Positions 1 through 8,871 of a stretch of 64,000 bases of DNA are shown here, in pieces. Within the stretch, counting starts at the first letter, position 1; every line of letters begins with the position of its first letter. This stretch comes from Autumnicola tepida. Lineage in GTDB: Bacteria > Bacteroidota > Bacteroidia > Flavobacteriales > Flavobacteriaceae. A program made the position numbers and the translations under genes. The stretch covers positions 81,079-145,078 of the forward strand of contig NZ_JAVRHQ010000009.1 in the NCBI RefSeq assembly GCF_031846485.1, in the 5' to 3' direction. The notes beneath the pieces were generated by a model. The model had not been told where the DNA came from, did no database searches, and worked only from the letters and a program-made list of their open reading frames with translations.

Positions 1-1768
1 GGAAAACTGCCAATGCAAGTACATAAGGGAACCAAGAAACAACACTGGCGAAGGCTGAAGAGGTAAGTTCTACTCCTCCTACTCCTTCTACTTCATGCAT
101 ACCGGTAAAAATAAGTACAAGGGCAGTTAAGGTACAAACCACAACCGTATCTATAAACGGCTCCAGCAGTGCCACAAAACCTTCAGAAGGCGGGTTGTTT
201 GTTTTGGCCGTACTGTGCGCAATGGCTGCAGAACCTACACCGGCTTCATTAGAGAAAGCCGCTCTCTGGAAACCGACGATCAATACTCCAATAATCCCAC
301 CTTTTAAAGCTGACGGACTAAAAGCGCCATCCCAGATTGCAGAAAAAGCAGGGCCAATATTTTCAATGTTGATTCCGATTACGATCAATGCCCCAATTAC
401 GTAAACCCCGGCCATAAAAGGAACAATTTTTCCTGTTACGTTGGCAATACTTTTAATCCCACCAATAATTACCACTCCAACAAGAATAGCAACCACCAGC
501 CCGAACCAAAAGCCGTTCCCCGTTAACATAGGGAATTGCCCCTGAAGGATTTCAAAAGACTGGTTAGCCTGGAACATATTACCACCTCCAAAAGAAGCGC
601 CAATACCTAATATGGCGAAAAATCCGGCAAGGAATTTACCAAGGCCCCTCATGTTTCGTTTTTCCAGTCCGTAACGAAGGTAATTCATAGGACCTCCAAA
701 GATTCTTCCTTCAGAATTAATAAAGCGGTATTTCACCCCAAGGGTACATTCCACAAATTTTGAGGACATTCCCAGTAAACCGGCAATTATCATCCAAAAT
801 GTAGCTCCTGCCCCACCAAGGGAAATCGCCACAGCCACACCGGCAATATTTCCAAGGCCAACAGTAGCCGAAACAGCCGTTGTTAAAGCCTGAAAATGGG
901 TGATACTACCGGGCGCGTCGGGATCGTCATACTTACCTTTGGCCAAATCCAGCGCATGACCAAAACCTCTGATATTGATGAAGCCCATTTTAATAGTAAA
1001 AAAGGCTGCACCAAAGATCAGCCAAACCACGATAAACGGAATAGAATTGGTTTTAGGCGTCCCATTAGGATGTGTAAGGATTACCGGCTCATCATACTCA
1101 ATCTGTGCCAGGTAATGCGCTCCTGTCTGGATAACATCTTCAGCGTTTTGATAGTCAAAAATCACATTGCCTTCTTCCACCAGGTAATTAAGTTCACCTG
1201 AAGCGGGAGCCTCTACTTCCACAGGGCCACCTTTATCAGAATTTACAACAGCAATAGCCTGTCCTTCCTGCACGTGAGTGCCTTCTTCCACTAACCATTC
1301 CTGAAGCACAAATCTGTCTTCAACATCGGCACTCCAGCCCGGAGTGGCAACATTTTTTAGATCGGCATATTGCACAGGATCATAAATCCCCATTGCAGCA
1401 AAAGGATCCCAGAACAAAATTTCTGTCATACTCCCAACAATAGGCACAAAAGTACCATTAAAATGTTCGGTAATTGCTTCTGCTTCTACTGTGTAACTTA
1501 CTGTTTTCGAATTTCCCTGGCTATCTGTAATTACCACACTGTAAGGAATTCCCTCTACGAGGCCTTCAGCTCTTTTAGATTCTAAAGGTGTTTCCTGATT
1601 GCTCCATTTATAGGTGTAGGGAGGAGTTCCTCCGGTAACATTCAGGTCAATAAATCCATTATTAATAACATTTGAAGGGTTTCCTACTTCAGCATCTACA
1701 GTCATATCCTGAGCAAAGCCAGATAGTACAGAAAATAGGAAAATAAATGAAAGCAAATACTTTCTCAT
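1..1768 (-). CDS. Sodium:alanine symporter (AGCS) family protein with N-terminal SprB-like and lipoyl-like domains, 3' end missing
   Basis: Reading the minus strand from an ATG at 1768 gives an open frame of 589 codons running off the left edge. Residues 1-20 look like a signal peptide ending FAQ. Residues about 22-95 resemble one SprB repeat (GGTPPYTYKWSN, then YSVVITDSQGN). Residues about 150-205 resemble a biotinyl/lipoyl domain, with SDKGG placing Lys179 where lipoyl domains carry the modified lysine. From about residue 244 the AGCS permease core begins, with the conserved stretch QALTTAVSATVGLGNIAG. The core family imports small neutral amino acids with Na+ at the inner membrane. The role of the extension is unknown, and the missing C-terminus prevents a full length check. 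Confidence 0.85.
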   Translation of the reverse strand, partial: MRKYLLSFIFLFSVLSGFAQDMTVDAEVGNPSNVINNGFIDLNVTGGTPPYTYKWSNQETPLESKRAEGLVEGIPYSVVITDSQGNSKTVSYTVEAEAITEHFNGTFVPIVGSMTEILFWDPFAAMGIYDPVQYADLKNVATPGWSADVEDRFVLQEWLVEEGTHVQEGQAIAVVNSDKGGPVEVEAPASGELNYLVEEGNVIFDYQNAEDVIQTGAHYLAQIEYDEPVILTHPNGTPKTNSIPFIVVWLIFGAAFFTIKMGFINIRGFGHALDLAKGKYDDPDAPGSITHFQALTTAVSATVGLGNIAGVAVAISLGGAGATFWMIIAGLLGMSSKFVECTLGVKYRFINSEGRIFGGPMNYLRYGLEKRNMRGLGKFLAGFFAILGIGASFGGGNMFQANQSFEILQGQFPMLTGNGFWFGLVVAILVGVVIIGGIKSIANVTGKIVPFMAGVYVIGALIVIGINIENIGPAFSAIWDGAFSPSALKGGIIGVLIVGFQRAAFSNEAGVGSAAIAHSTAKTNNPPSEGFVALLEPFIDTVVVCTLTALVLIFTGMHEVEGVGGVELTSSAFASVVSWFPYVLALAVF

Positions 1769-1935
1769 ATGTTTCGCGGGGTATTTTAGATTAGATTAAT
1801 TTTCAGCGCAGCAAGATGCTAAAAAATTAGCCTATTTCAAATTTTTGGGAGTTAAATTCCAAATGATTTGTTAATAATTCTGAAGCCACCCCTTAGTTTT
1901 ACCCCCCTTATTACGGAAATTGTAATAATAAATTC

Positions 1936-2166
1936 CTAAAGGTCAAAAACTGATGTCCTTTTTGTGTACACCAAATCCTTCAGTTTTAACCAGAATGCCA
2001 GCGTAAGGTATATAATAAAACCTGCTCCCATGGTAAAAAACGATGCGTAAATAAAGAATAGGCGCACGCTTTTTGCCCGCATCCCTAGCTTGTCTGCCAA
2101 CCTCGAGGATACATAGAAGCCGTGGCGTTCAAAGAAATAGCGAATATCGTAGATAAAACTATGCAT
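1936..2166 (-). CDS. Short PspC-domain membrane protein
   Basis: This 76-residue protein matches the small PspC domain. An N-terminal stretch (ERHGFYVSSRLADKLGMRAKSVRLFFIYAS) leads into one hydrophobic segment, about residues 38-62, and a short basic tail. PspC proteins are inner-membrane parts of envelope-stress responses in some bacteria, but free-standing short PspC proteins of Bacteroidota have no firmly assigned role. It lies 99 bp downstream of the DUF2851 gene on the same strand and 167 bp upstream of the symporter gene, so it may be cotranscribed with the DUF2851 gene. Confidence 0.8.
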   Translation of the reverse strand: MHSFIYDIRYFFERHGFYVSSRLADKLGMRAKSVRLFFIYASFFTMGAGFIIYLTLAFWLKLKDLVYTKRTSVFDL

Positions 2167-2265
2167 ATTTCAAAATTAGGAAAAAATGATAAGACGGGAA
2201 CAAGCTTAGAAATAAGAACCGGTAATAATTTTAAGTTTCCTGCAAATGTTTAAAAAGTGAACCTT

Positions 2266-3555
2266 CTAAGGAGACTGCAGCGTCTTTTGCTGCAAAAGCT
2301 TCAATCCCAGCTCACATTGCAGGCATTTATTCAAATCGCAGTAGTTTTTCTTTAGCTGAAGAAGCGCCTGGGACTCCATAGAACTTAAAGCCACAGCAGG
2401 CTTTAACAGGTTAAATTTCGCGACAATGGTATTATTTTCAGCAGGAACTTTTTCAGCCAGCTCCAAAATGGTTTCCACGGGTTTTCCTAAATGTTTAAAG
2501 TAAGCAAATTGAAAAGGAATTATGGTATTTATAAGAATAAGATCAATAAATGCCCAGGTGGTTCGCTTTTTCTTTGGCTTATGCTCTTTGCCGAAATTAT
2601 AATGGCAACTCCAGTAAGCATTCAACTCTACCTGAAAAATCCCGTAGAAATCCTCTATACTTTCAGCGCCCATTATCCTGTCCAAAAGAAAGGCTGTGCC
2701 TGCGTACACTTTAGCCAGTTGCGCCAGGCGGATCATCGGGAAATTATCCGGCCGCAGGCGGAAAAATTTGGGTTTAATAACCTCAGCATTGGACATCTTA
2801 TATTTATGCTGAAGGTATTGATATTCCTCTTTTAGCTTCTGAAAATAAATATCTTCACATTCCTTTTCCAGAAATCCCGCCTGCCCCATTAAAACAGCCT
2901 CCAGCTTCAGTATCTCTCCCTGGTTTCTGCGGAAGATCTTAAAATCAAAGCTCTGCGCTATACTTAAAAAACTTTCCCCGTTAATGTTGAGGCCAAATGC
3001 CTTTGCTAAAAGCTGAAAAAGTACAGCTTCCCAATCGTTTTCAGTTTTTTGAAGCAGCCGGGAAACAAGTGCCGACTTCGCTTCGAGTCGCTCAAAATAT
3101 AACCGCTCCAGCCAATGTGCTGTTTCAAATCTTTCAAATTTGCCAAAAGAATCTTCACAGTTTATCCACCTGGCCTTTTTGGAAAGCAGCAGTTCATACT
3201 TCTCAACAACCTCTAAAGGAACTTTGTTTTTTAATTCCAGGGTGGGAATTGGGGAATTATCGGCACGGTATATTTCCACATCGTGCTCCCAAACCACATG
3301 CAGGATCACATTATCATAGCTTTCGTCAGACTCATGCCTATGGAGGTACCAGTCTGAAGACTTCAGGTGGATTTCCACATTTCCTGCCCAAAGTTGTTCC
3401 CCTATCTTGAGCCTTGAATTAAAAAAATCGGGGCCGGAGAGCTCGTTGTGAATACCGGTATCCTGAATTAAAACCGATTCCCCCGCGGTAGTGGCCGCCC
3501 TGGCAAAATCATATTTTTGGAACTTCCAGATATAATGTAGAAAATCTTCCTGCAT
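2266..3555 (-). CDS. DUF2851 family protein
   Basis: This 429-residue protein has the length and N-terminal pattern of DUF2851, a family common in Bacteroidota: MQEDFLHYIWKFQKYD, then LSGPDFFNSRLKIGEQLWAGNVEIH and HVVWEHD. The acidic and histidine-rich blocks in the first 100 residues suggest a catalytic or metal site, but I know of no characterised function. No signal peptide or membrane span is visible, so it is probably cytoplasmic. C-terminal cysteines (CDLNKCLQCELG) are a minor oddity. It follows the SGNH lipoprotein gene by 47 bp on the same strand. Confidence 0.8.
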   Translation of the reverse strand: MQEDFLHYIWKFQKYDFARAATTAGESVLIQDTGIHNELSGPDFFNSRLKIGEQLWAGNVEIHLKSSDWYLHRHESDESYDNVILHVVWEHDVEIYRADNSPIPTLELKNKVPLEVVEKYELLLSKKARWINCEDSFGKFERFETAHWLERLYFERLEAKSALVSRLLQKTENDWEAVLFQLLAKAFGLNINGESFLSIAQSFDFKIFRRNQGEILKLEAVLMGQAGFLEKECEDIYFQKLKEEYQYLQHKYKMSNAEVIKPKFFRLRPDNFPMIRLAQLAKVYAGTAFLLDRIMGAESIEDFYGIFQVELNAYWSCHYNFGKEHKPKKKRTTWAFIDLILINTIIPFQFAYFKHLGKPVETILELAEKVPAENNTIVAKFNLLKPAVALSSMESQALLQLKKNYCDLNKCLQCELGLKLLQQKTLQSP

Positions 3556-3602
3556 CTACTAAAAGTAGGCAAAATATCAATTTGAAAATCAGCGGACTAA
3601 AA

Positions 3603-4301
3603 TTAATCCTGAAGAATTTGCGCTACCTCATCAACAATTTCATCTACCCAGTACTGGTACATCAAACCGCTCGGGTGAAGTCCATCTTCTGCCACCAACT
3701 CCGGATTATCTTCAGCACGCCGTGAAATAGGAGTTATATTATAGAAAGGCACATTAAAATCTTCGGCCACTTCCCGAAATACAGCATTGAATTCATTGAT
3801 TTCTTCCGTTATAACTTCAGCATTGGCCTGCCCGAACGGAGTTGCTCCATAATCTGGAATACTTACAGCAAACACACCTTTTTCCATGGTTTTACAATGG
3901 TTGATGGCCTTCCTGAAAACTTCCCGCAACTGGGTTTCATATTCATCTATAGACCGCTGCTGGTATTGATTGTTGACTCCAATTAAGATGGAAACAAGGT
4001 CAAAATCCCGCTGAACATTAAGTTCTTCCTCTATCCCATCCAACAAATCCTCTGTGGTCCACCCGGTTTTAGCTATTATTTTTGGTGGCGCAATTTTAAT
4101 TCCCCTGTCCCTTAATGACACGGCTAATTGTACCGGCCAGCGGTCATCTGCCTCTACACTTTCACCTATGGTGTAGGAATCGCCAAGGGCAAGATAGCTA
4201 ATGTTGTAATTTTCTGAGGGCACCGGAGGGGTATTGGTTTCTGAAGTAGAACTGCAGGCCATACAAAATACTGCAATTATCAGGAAGTATACTTTTTTCA
4301 T
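3603..4301 (-). CDS. SGNH/GDSL-family hydrolase lipoprotein
   Basis: This is a 232-residue lipoprotein with a short signal peptide and a lipobox-like VFCMAC ending at Cys16. It carries the SGNH esterase blocks: GDSY (Ser42), Gly80 in KTGWT, GVNNQ (Asn110) and DGLHPSG (Asp206/His209). These form a serine esterase or acetylhydrolase site. Lipidation and export suggest action on cell-envelope or extracellular acyl esters, but the substrate cannot be read from sequence. It is divergent from the small membrane-protein gene at 4468. Confidence 0.85.
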   Translation of the reverse strand: MKKVYFLIIAVFCMACSSTSETNTPPVPSENYNISYLALGDSYTIGESVEADDRWPVQLAVSLRDRGIKIAPPKIIAKTGWTTEDLLDGIEEELNVQRDFDLVSILIGVNNQYQQRSIDEYETQLREVFRKAINHCKTMEKGVFAVSIPDYGATPFGQANAEVITEEINEFNAVFREVAEDFNVPFYNITPISRRAEDNPELVAEDGLHPSGLMYQYWVDEIVDEVAQILQD

Positions 4302-4467
4302 TTACTCGATTTTCGCTACAAATTAGAAAATTTTAATGAAACGGATAGCTACAGAATTTACAAATGGTTTTTATTGGAGAAAAAGTTAAAGCTGTTGTAA
4401 AATTGAAAAGCCTTTGAAAAGTAGAAGGCATTTTTTGTATTTTCTAAGATACAAAGAAGAATGAGCT

Positions 4468-4701
4468 ATGCCTGACTCCCAAAATCCAAATAATCCAAAC
4501 CGGAAAGCTCCGGACAATCCCAATGTGTCTCCACCAGTTTCCGAAAAAAAGACACAGGCAAATAAAAAAAACAAAAAATCGCTAAGGGAGCATCAAAATC
4601 CTATCATAAGGGCTTTTGCAAAAACCGGCTATACCATTTGGATTGCGGTAATGGTGCTTGGTGGCATCCTGGCTTTTATAGTTTCATTAGTAGCAGTATG
4701 A
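4468..4701 (+). CDS. Small single-span membrane protein with Pro/Asn-rich N-terminus
   Basis: This 77-residue protein has a polar N-terminal half rich in Pro, Asn and Lys (QNPNNPNRKAPDNPN), then one hydrophobic segment near the C-terminus (about residues 52-76). I do not recognise the family. Its stop overlaps the start of the next gene in an ATGA arrangement, which supports it being translated and coupled to that gene. The opposite-strand frame here lacks such support. Confidence 0.6.
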   Translation: MPDSQNPNNPNRKAPDNPNVSPPVSEKKTQANKKNKKSLREHQNPIIRAFAKTGYTIWIAVMVLGGILAFIVSLVAV

Positions 4702-5078
4702 GGCTTGTGTGGTTTTTCTTTTTTGTTTGCACCGGCTTATTTCTAATTATAGAATTGAATATTTTCAGCTTTGGTTTTCCCCGGTGTATACGGCATTATC
4801 TAAAAGATTTTCTTTGCATGCCTGTTGTGCTTGGCATTTGCCTTAAAACCGTGCAATGGTTAAAGCAGGATAAGCAGCTTAACCTGAAGATTCTCCCCAT
4901 ACTTTCCCTAACCGTCTTTTACAGCCTGTATTTTGAACTTCTACTCCCCGAAATTATGTCCAGATATACAGCAGACTTTTTAGATGTTATCATGTACTTT
5001 AGTGGTGCCGTTTTATTTTTTCTTATGCAGCATGTAAATCTTAGCAACAAAAAAGCCGCCCAAAAAAGCAGCTCTTAA
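4698..5078 (+). CDS. Small polytopic membrane protein, of the type often annotated as magnesium citrate secondary transporter
   Basis: The start chosen is the ATG at 4698, which overlaps the preceding stop (ATGA) and gives 126 residues; longer versions in this frame would run inside the upstream gene. It has about four hydrophobic segments and the signature RHYLKDFLCMPVVLGICL followed by RYTADFLDVIMYFSGAVLFF. I associate this pattern with short flavobacterial proteins labelled magnesium citrate secondary transporter, a weakly founded name. It ends 2 bp from the convergent cystathionine beta-synthase-like gene. Confidence 0.6.
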   Translation: MRLVWFFFFVCTGLFLIIELNIFSFGFPRCIRHYLKDFLCMPVVLGICLKTVQWLKQDKQLNLKILPILSLTVFYSLYFELLLPEIMSRYTADFLDVIMYFSGAVLFFLMQHVNLSNKKAAQKSSS

Positions 5079-5080
5079 AA

Positions 5081-6088
5081 TCAAGAAATCTCATCTTCCA
5101 CAGGGCCATCTTCCAGAAAACCTTTTTCCTTCATCCACTCATCATTGTACATCTTGCCAACATAACGGCTACCATGATCATGAAAAAGCACCACCACCAC
5201 ATCATCTTTTGTAAAATGCTCTTTTAGCTGAAGCAATCCTTTTGCTGCTGCCCCTGCACTGTTCCCCAGGAAGAAGCCTTCCTCTTTGGCTAGTTTCTGG
5301 GTGTAAACCGCGGCATCTTTATCGGTAACTTTGGTAAAACCATCAATCACGCTGAAATCAACATTTTTAGGAAGAATATCTTCCCCTATACCCTCGGTAA
5401 CATAAGGATAGATTTCCTTCTCGTCAAAAACCCCGGTTTCATGATACTTTTTAAAAACCGAACCATAAGTATCGATTCCCCAAACTTTAATATCAGGGTT
5501 TTGTTCTTTAAGATATTTTCCAACTCCAGATATGGTTCCGCCGGTTCCCACGCCTACCACAAAATGCTTGACTTTTCCATCGGTTTGCCTCCAGATCTCC
5601 GGGCCTGTACTTTCATAATGTGCCCTGGTATTTGCCAGATTATCATACTGGTTTACGTACCAGCTGTTGGGAGTTTCTTCAGCTAAACGGCGGGAAACCG
5701 AATAATAAGATTTTGGATCATCCGGCGGCACATCTGTTGGGCACACCACAATCTCACTTCCCACAGCCTTCAAAATGTCAATTTTCTCTTTGCTTTGTTT
5801 ATCGCTAAGCACGCAAATCATCTTATAGCCCTTCACAATAGCTGCAAGAGCAAGGCCCATCCCGGTATTCCCGGAAGTTCCTTCTATTATTGTTCCTCCC
5901 GGCTTCAGCAGGCCTTTCGCTTCGGCCTCCTCCACCATTTTTAAGGCCATACGGTCCTTAACCGAATTTCCGGGATTAAAAGTTTCATATTTTGCGAGTA
6001 CAAGCGCGTCAATTTCCTTTGTAATCTTATTCATTTTCACCAGCGGCGTATTGCCGATTGTACCCAATATATTTTCTGCGTATTCCAT
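5081..6088 (-). CDS. PLP-dependent cystathionine beta-synthase / cysteine synthase-like enzyme
   Basis: This 335-residue protein is a fold-type II PLP enzyme. NPGNSVKDR carries the Schiff-base Lys44, GTSGNTG (about 70-76) binds the substrate carboxylate, and GVGTGGTISG binds the PLP phosphate. The segment CPTDVPPDDPKSYYSVSRRL and the GIGEDILPKNVDFSVID block are more like cystathionine beta-synthase than CysK, while the regulatory CBS pair is absent. It likely condenses serine or O-acetylserine with homocysteine or sulfide in sulfur amino-acid metabolism. A TAnnTTTG element lies about 20 bp upstream and a run of ten G lies further upstream. Confidence 0.85.
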   Translation of the reverse strand: MEYAENILGTIGNTPLVKMNKITKEIDALVLAKYETFNPGNSVKDRMALKMVEEAEAKGLLKPGGTIIEGTSGNTGMGLALAAIVKGYKMICVLSDKQSKEKIDILKAVGSEIVVCPTDVPPDDPKSYYSVSRRLAEETPNSWYVNQYDNLANTRAHYESTGPEIWRQTDGKVKHFVVGVGTGGTISGVGKYLKEQNPDIKVWGIDTYGSVFKKYHETGVFDEKEIYPYVTEGIGEDILPKNVDFSVIDGFTKVTDKDAAVYTQKLAKEEGFFLGNSAGAAAKGLLQLKEHFTKDDVVVVLFHDHGSRYVGKMYNDEWMKEKGFLEDGPVEDEIS

Positions 6089-6106
6089 TCTTTCTATTTA
6101 AGATTG

Positions 6107-6114
6107 CAAAGGTA
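6107..6114 (-). promoter_or_regulatory. Candidate -7 element for the cystathionine beta-synthase-like gene
   Basis: On the minus strand this reads TACCTTTG, matching the Bacteroidota -7 consensus TAnnTTTG. Initiation would leave a leader of roughly 12 bases before the ATG at 6088. No TTG is seen at the usual 17-23 bp spacing; the nearest is about 29 bp away. The call is therefore tentative. Confidence 0.3.
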
Positions 6115-6160
6115 AAATTTTATCCCGCAGAATAGCAGATAAACAAAGATTTTGCCACCA

Positions 6161-6170
6161 GGGGGGGGGG
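6161..6170. repeat. Homopolymer run of ten G
   Basis: A G10 tract lies in the 220 bp gap between the cystathionine beta-synthase-like start (6088) and the stop of the LolE-like gene (6309). Long G runs are unexpected in this AT-rich genome and can change length by slippage. It is about 73 bp upstream of the 6088 start. The rest of the gap shows no gene. Confidence 0.8.
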
Positions 6171-6308
6171 CGCCTGTTGTCTATTATTTGTTGCTTGTGA
6201 GAAAAAACAGATTTGCACTTTTAGTGGCCAACCTGTACCAGGAACGGAAATATGATAACATTTTGATTCTTCACTGCCAACTTCGCACCTCTAAACTTCT
6301 TACTTCAT

Positions 6309-7541
6309 TTATTCGAACTTCATGGCTTTTACGGGAGATATTTTGGAAATGATAATTGATGGTATAAGCAGCATCAGCATACACAAGAGCATCGTTCCAA
6401 TATTCACTGCAAAAATATAGTCCCAGTTTAAATACACCGGCACTTCGGTAACATAATAAGTACGGGGATCCAACGGAAATAATTTCAGATACTTCTGAAG
6501 CAATAATAATCCTATTCCTATTAAATTTCCCCAGAAGAGCCCGCGCAATATGAGATATCCCGCATTACATAAAAATATTTTCCTGATGGCCCAGTCGGTA
6601 CTCCCAAGGGCTTTCAGTACCCCAATCATTTGCGTTCTTTCCAGGATAAGCACCAGTAATGCGGTAATCATATTAATCCCCGCTACCAGGATCATAATTC
6701 CAATAATCAGGGCGATATTAAAATCAAATAAGGAAAGCCATTCAAAGATCGCGTAATACTTTTGGGTGATCGTTTGGGTATCCAGGAAAGAGCCGGTATT
6801 TTCATAAACCTGGTTTCCTTTGGAGTCAATCTCATCAAAATCATCTATAAAAACTTCAAAATTGCCCACTTCATCATCTTCCCATTTATTGAGGCGCTGG
6901 ATATGCCTGATATCAGCAATCATATAGAGCTCATCGAATTCCTGAAACCCGGAATCGTAAATCCCTGTAATCACAAAAGCGCGAAGTAACGGCCGCTCAT
7001 TATCTTCCCTTAAAAAATAAGTCGGGGCCTTATCCCCCACTTTTAGCTGAAGCCGGTTAGCAAGATAATCAGAAATTAACACCTCATCATTCAAATTATT
7101 CTGGACATCAGGAAGCTCCCCTTCAACCAGAAAATCCTTAAAATAATTCCAGTTATAGTCTTCCCCCACGCCTTTTACAATCACGCCTTCAAAATCTGTA
7201 GCCGTTCTTATTACCCCAAATTTTGTAGCCACGGCCTGGATATGTTCAATCCCTTCCACCTCTGGAAAGTCGGGGTAAAAATCCTGGTTTCGGGAAACCG
7301 GCTCAAAGGTGATCTGGGAGCTGTTATTATCGTAGTTTGAAATAATAATGTGGCCGTTAAAAGCGGCAATTTTATCCCGTATTTTCTGCTGAAGCCCAAG
7401 TCCTGTGGCGAAAGAAACCAGCATCATAATTACACCAATGGCAATAGCCACCACTGCTATTTTCATTATAGGAGCGGAAATGCTACTTTTATACTTTTTG
7501 GTGCTAATAAGTCGTTTTACGACGAAAAACTCGAAATTCAA
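6309..7541 (-). CDS. FtsX-like ABC transporter permease (LolC/LolE type)
   Basis: This 410-residue permease has an N-terminal span (about 25-47), a large periplasmic domain and three C-terminal spans, the topology of lipoprotein-releasing LolC/E and other FtsX-like proteins. It probably takes outer-membrane lipoproteins from the inner membrane. No ATPase (LolD) is adjacent. The start is a TTG at 7541, and the N-terminus MNFEFFVVKRLIS followed by SSISAPIMKIAVVAIAIGVIMM matches the family beginning, so a shorter start is unlikely. Only 9 bp separate it from the divergent NamZ gene. Confidence 0.85.
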   Translation of the reverse strand: MNFEFFVVKRLISTKKYKSSISAPIMKIAVVAIAIGVIMMLVSFATGLGLQQKIRDKIAAFNGHIIISNYDNNSSQITFEPVSRNQDFYPDFPEVEGIEHIQAVATKFGVIRTATDFEGVIVKGVGEDYNWNYFKDFLVEGELPDVQNNLNDEVLISDYLANRLQLKVGDKAPTYFLREDNERPLLRAFVITGIYDSGFQEFDELYMIADIRHIQRLNKWEDDEVGNFEVFIDDFDEIDSKGNQVYENTGSFLDTQTITQKYYAIFEWLSLFDFNIALIIGIMILVAGINMITALLVLILERTQMIGVLKALGSTDWAIRKIFLCNAGYLILRGLFWGNLIGIGLLLLQKYLKLFPLDPRTYYVTEVPVYLNWDYIFAVNIGTMLLCMLMLLIPSIIISKISPVKAMKFE

Positions 7542-7550
7542 ACCAGAACT

Positions 7551-8792
7551 ATGATTAAGAGGTTATTCAAAAGTACATTTTTATTCGTTCTTATAAGCTT
7601 CCTTTCCTGCGGAAACACAAACAATAAGCCAAAAAAGGCTGAAGCTTTTAATGCAGAAAACACACAGGAGGATGTTCAGACTTCCGAAGACATAGTTGTG
7701 GGAGCCAACAGAACTGAAGAATACCTGCCTTTACTAAAGAAAAAAAGTGTAGGAATTGTGGGAAATCAGAGTTCACTTATTAAAAATAAAAACGGCACCT
7801 ATACCCACCTGGTGGATTCCCTGACAAGCCTGGGAGTGAATGTAAAAAAAGTTTTTGCGCCTGAACATGGTTTCCGGGGAGACGCCGATGCCGGGGAAGC
7901 AGTGCAGGATGGGAAAGATCCCAAAACCGGCCTTCCGGTAGTTTCCCTTTATGGAAACAACAAAAAACCTTCCGCAGAACAGTTAAAAGGAATTGACGTT
8001 TTGATATTTGACCTTCAGGATGTTGGCACCAGATTTTATACCTATATCTCTTCGCTGCATTATATTATGGAGGCCGCGGCCGAAAACAAGCTTCAACTTC
8101 TCGTGCTGGACCGGCCAAACCCCAACGGGAATTATATAGACGGGCCGGTTCTTGAAAATGAATATCAGAGTTTTGTGGGAATGCACCCTATTCCTGTAGT
8201 TCATGGAATGACTATGGGAGAATATGCGAAAATGATCAATGGGGAGGGCTGGCTTAAAGATTCCAAAAAAGCCGATCTTACTATTATTGAGATGAAAAAT
8301 TACGATCATTCCAAAGCCTACAGCCTACCGGTGAAACCTTCTCCTAATTTACCAAATGACCAGGCCATACAGCTGTATCCAAGTTTATGCTTTTTTGAAG
8401 GTACCAATGTTAATGCGGGCCGCGGAACATCAAAACAGTTCCAGGTGTACGCCTCTCCTTTTTTGGATAAAAGTATCTATGACTTTTCCTATACGCCACA
8501 GTCAATGCCAGGGGCAAAATCCCCAAAGCACCTTGGAAAGATATGTTATGGAGAAGATCTTAGCCAAATTAATGTCCCTGAAAAAATCAACCTGGAATGG
8601 CTGATTAAAGCTTATCAAAATACTTCAGATAAAGGGCAATTTTTCAACTCATTTTTTACAAAACTGGCAGGTACAAAAAAACTTCAGCAGCAAATAGAGA
8701 GCGGACTTTCAGCTGAAGAAATAAGAAAAAGCTGGAAGCCAGGGTTGGAAGATTTTCAGAAGACCAGAAAGAAATATTCGATTTACAGGTAA
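7551..8792 (+). CDS. NamZ-like exo-beta-N-acetylmuramidase lipoprotein (DUF1343)
   Basis: Starting at the ATG at 7551 gives 413 residues with a lipoprotein signal ending FLSC (Cys20); the same frame continues upstream but overlaps the divergent permease gene. The core matches DUF1343, whose characterised member NamZ removes N-acetylmuramic acid from non-reducing ends of peptidoglycan fragments: VGIVGNQSS, FAPEHGFRG, VLIFDLQDVGTRFYTYISS and LDRPNPNG. It is probably anchored in the envelope and helps recycle wall fragments. Its promoter must lie within the N-terminal coding part of the permease gene. Confidence 0.85.
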   Translation: MIKRLFKSTFLFVLISFLSCGNTNNKPKKAEAFNAENTQEDVQTSEDIVVGANRTEEYLPLLKKKSVGIVGNQSSLIKNKNGTYTHLVDSLTSLGVNVKKVFAPEHGFRGDADAGEAVQDGKDPKTGLPVVSLYGNNKKPSAEQLKGIDVLIFDLQDVGTRFYTYISSLHYIMEAAAENKLQLLVLDRPNPNGNYIDGPVLENEYQSFVGMHPIPVVHGMTMGEYAKMINGEGWLKDSKKADLTIIEMKNYDHSKAYSLPVKPSPNLPNDQAIQLYPSLCFFEGTNVNAGRGTSKQFQVYASPFLDKSIYDFSYTPQSMPGAKSPKHLGKICYGEDLSQINVPEKINLEWLIKAYQNTSDKGQFFNSFFTKLAGTKKLQQQIESGLSAEEIRKSWKPGLEDFQKTRKKYSIYR

Positions 8793-8871
8793 ATTATAGA
8801 TTTTAATATTTCTTCCATAAAAGGAATATTTCCGGCAGGCTCCCTACTTCAAGGGGAAAAGACCTAGCGCT

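Noticed and set aside
895..1585. Plus-strand frames of 71-101 codons opposite the symporter
   Set aside because: They lie antisense to a clearly coding minus-strand gene with recognisable domains.
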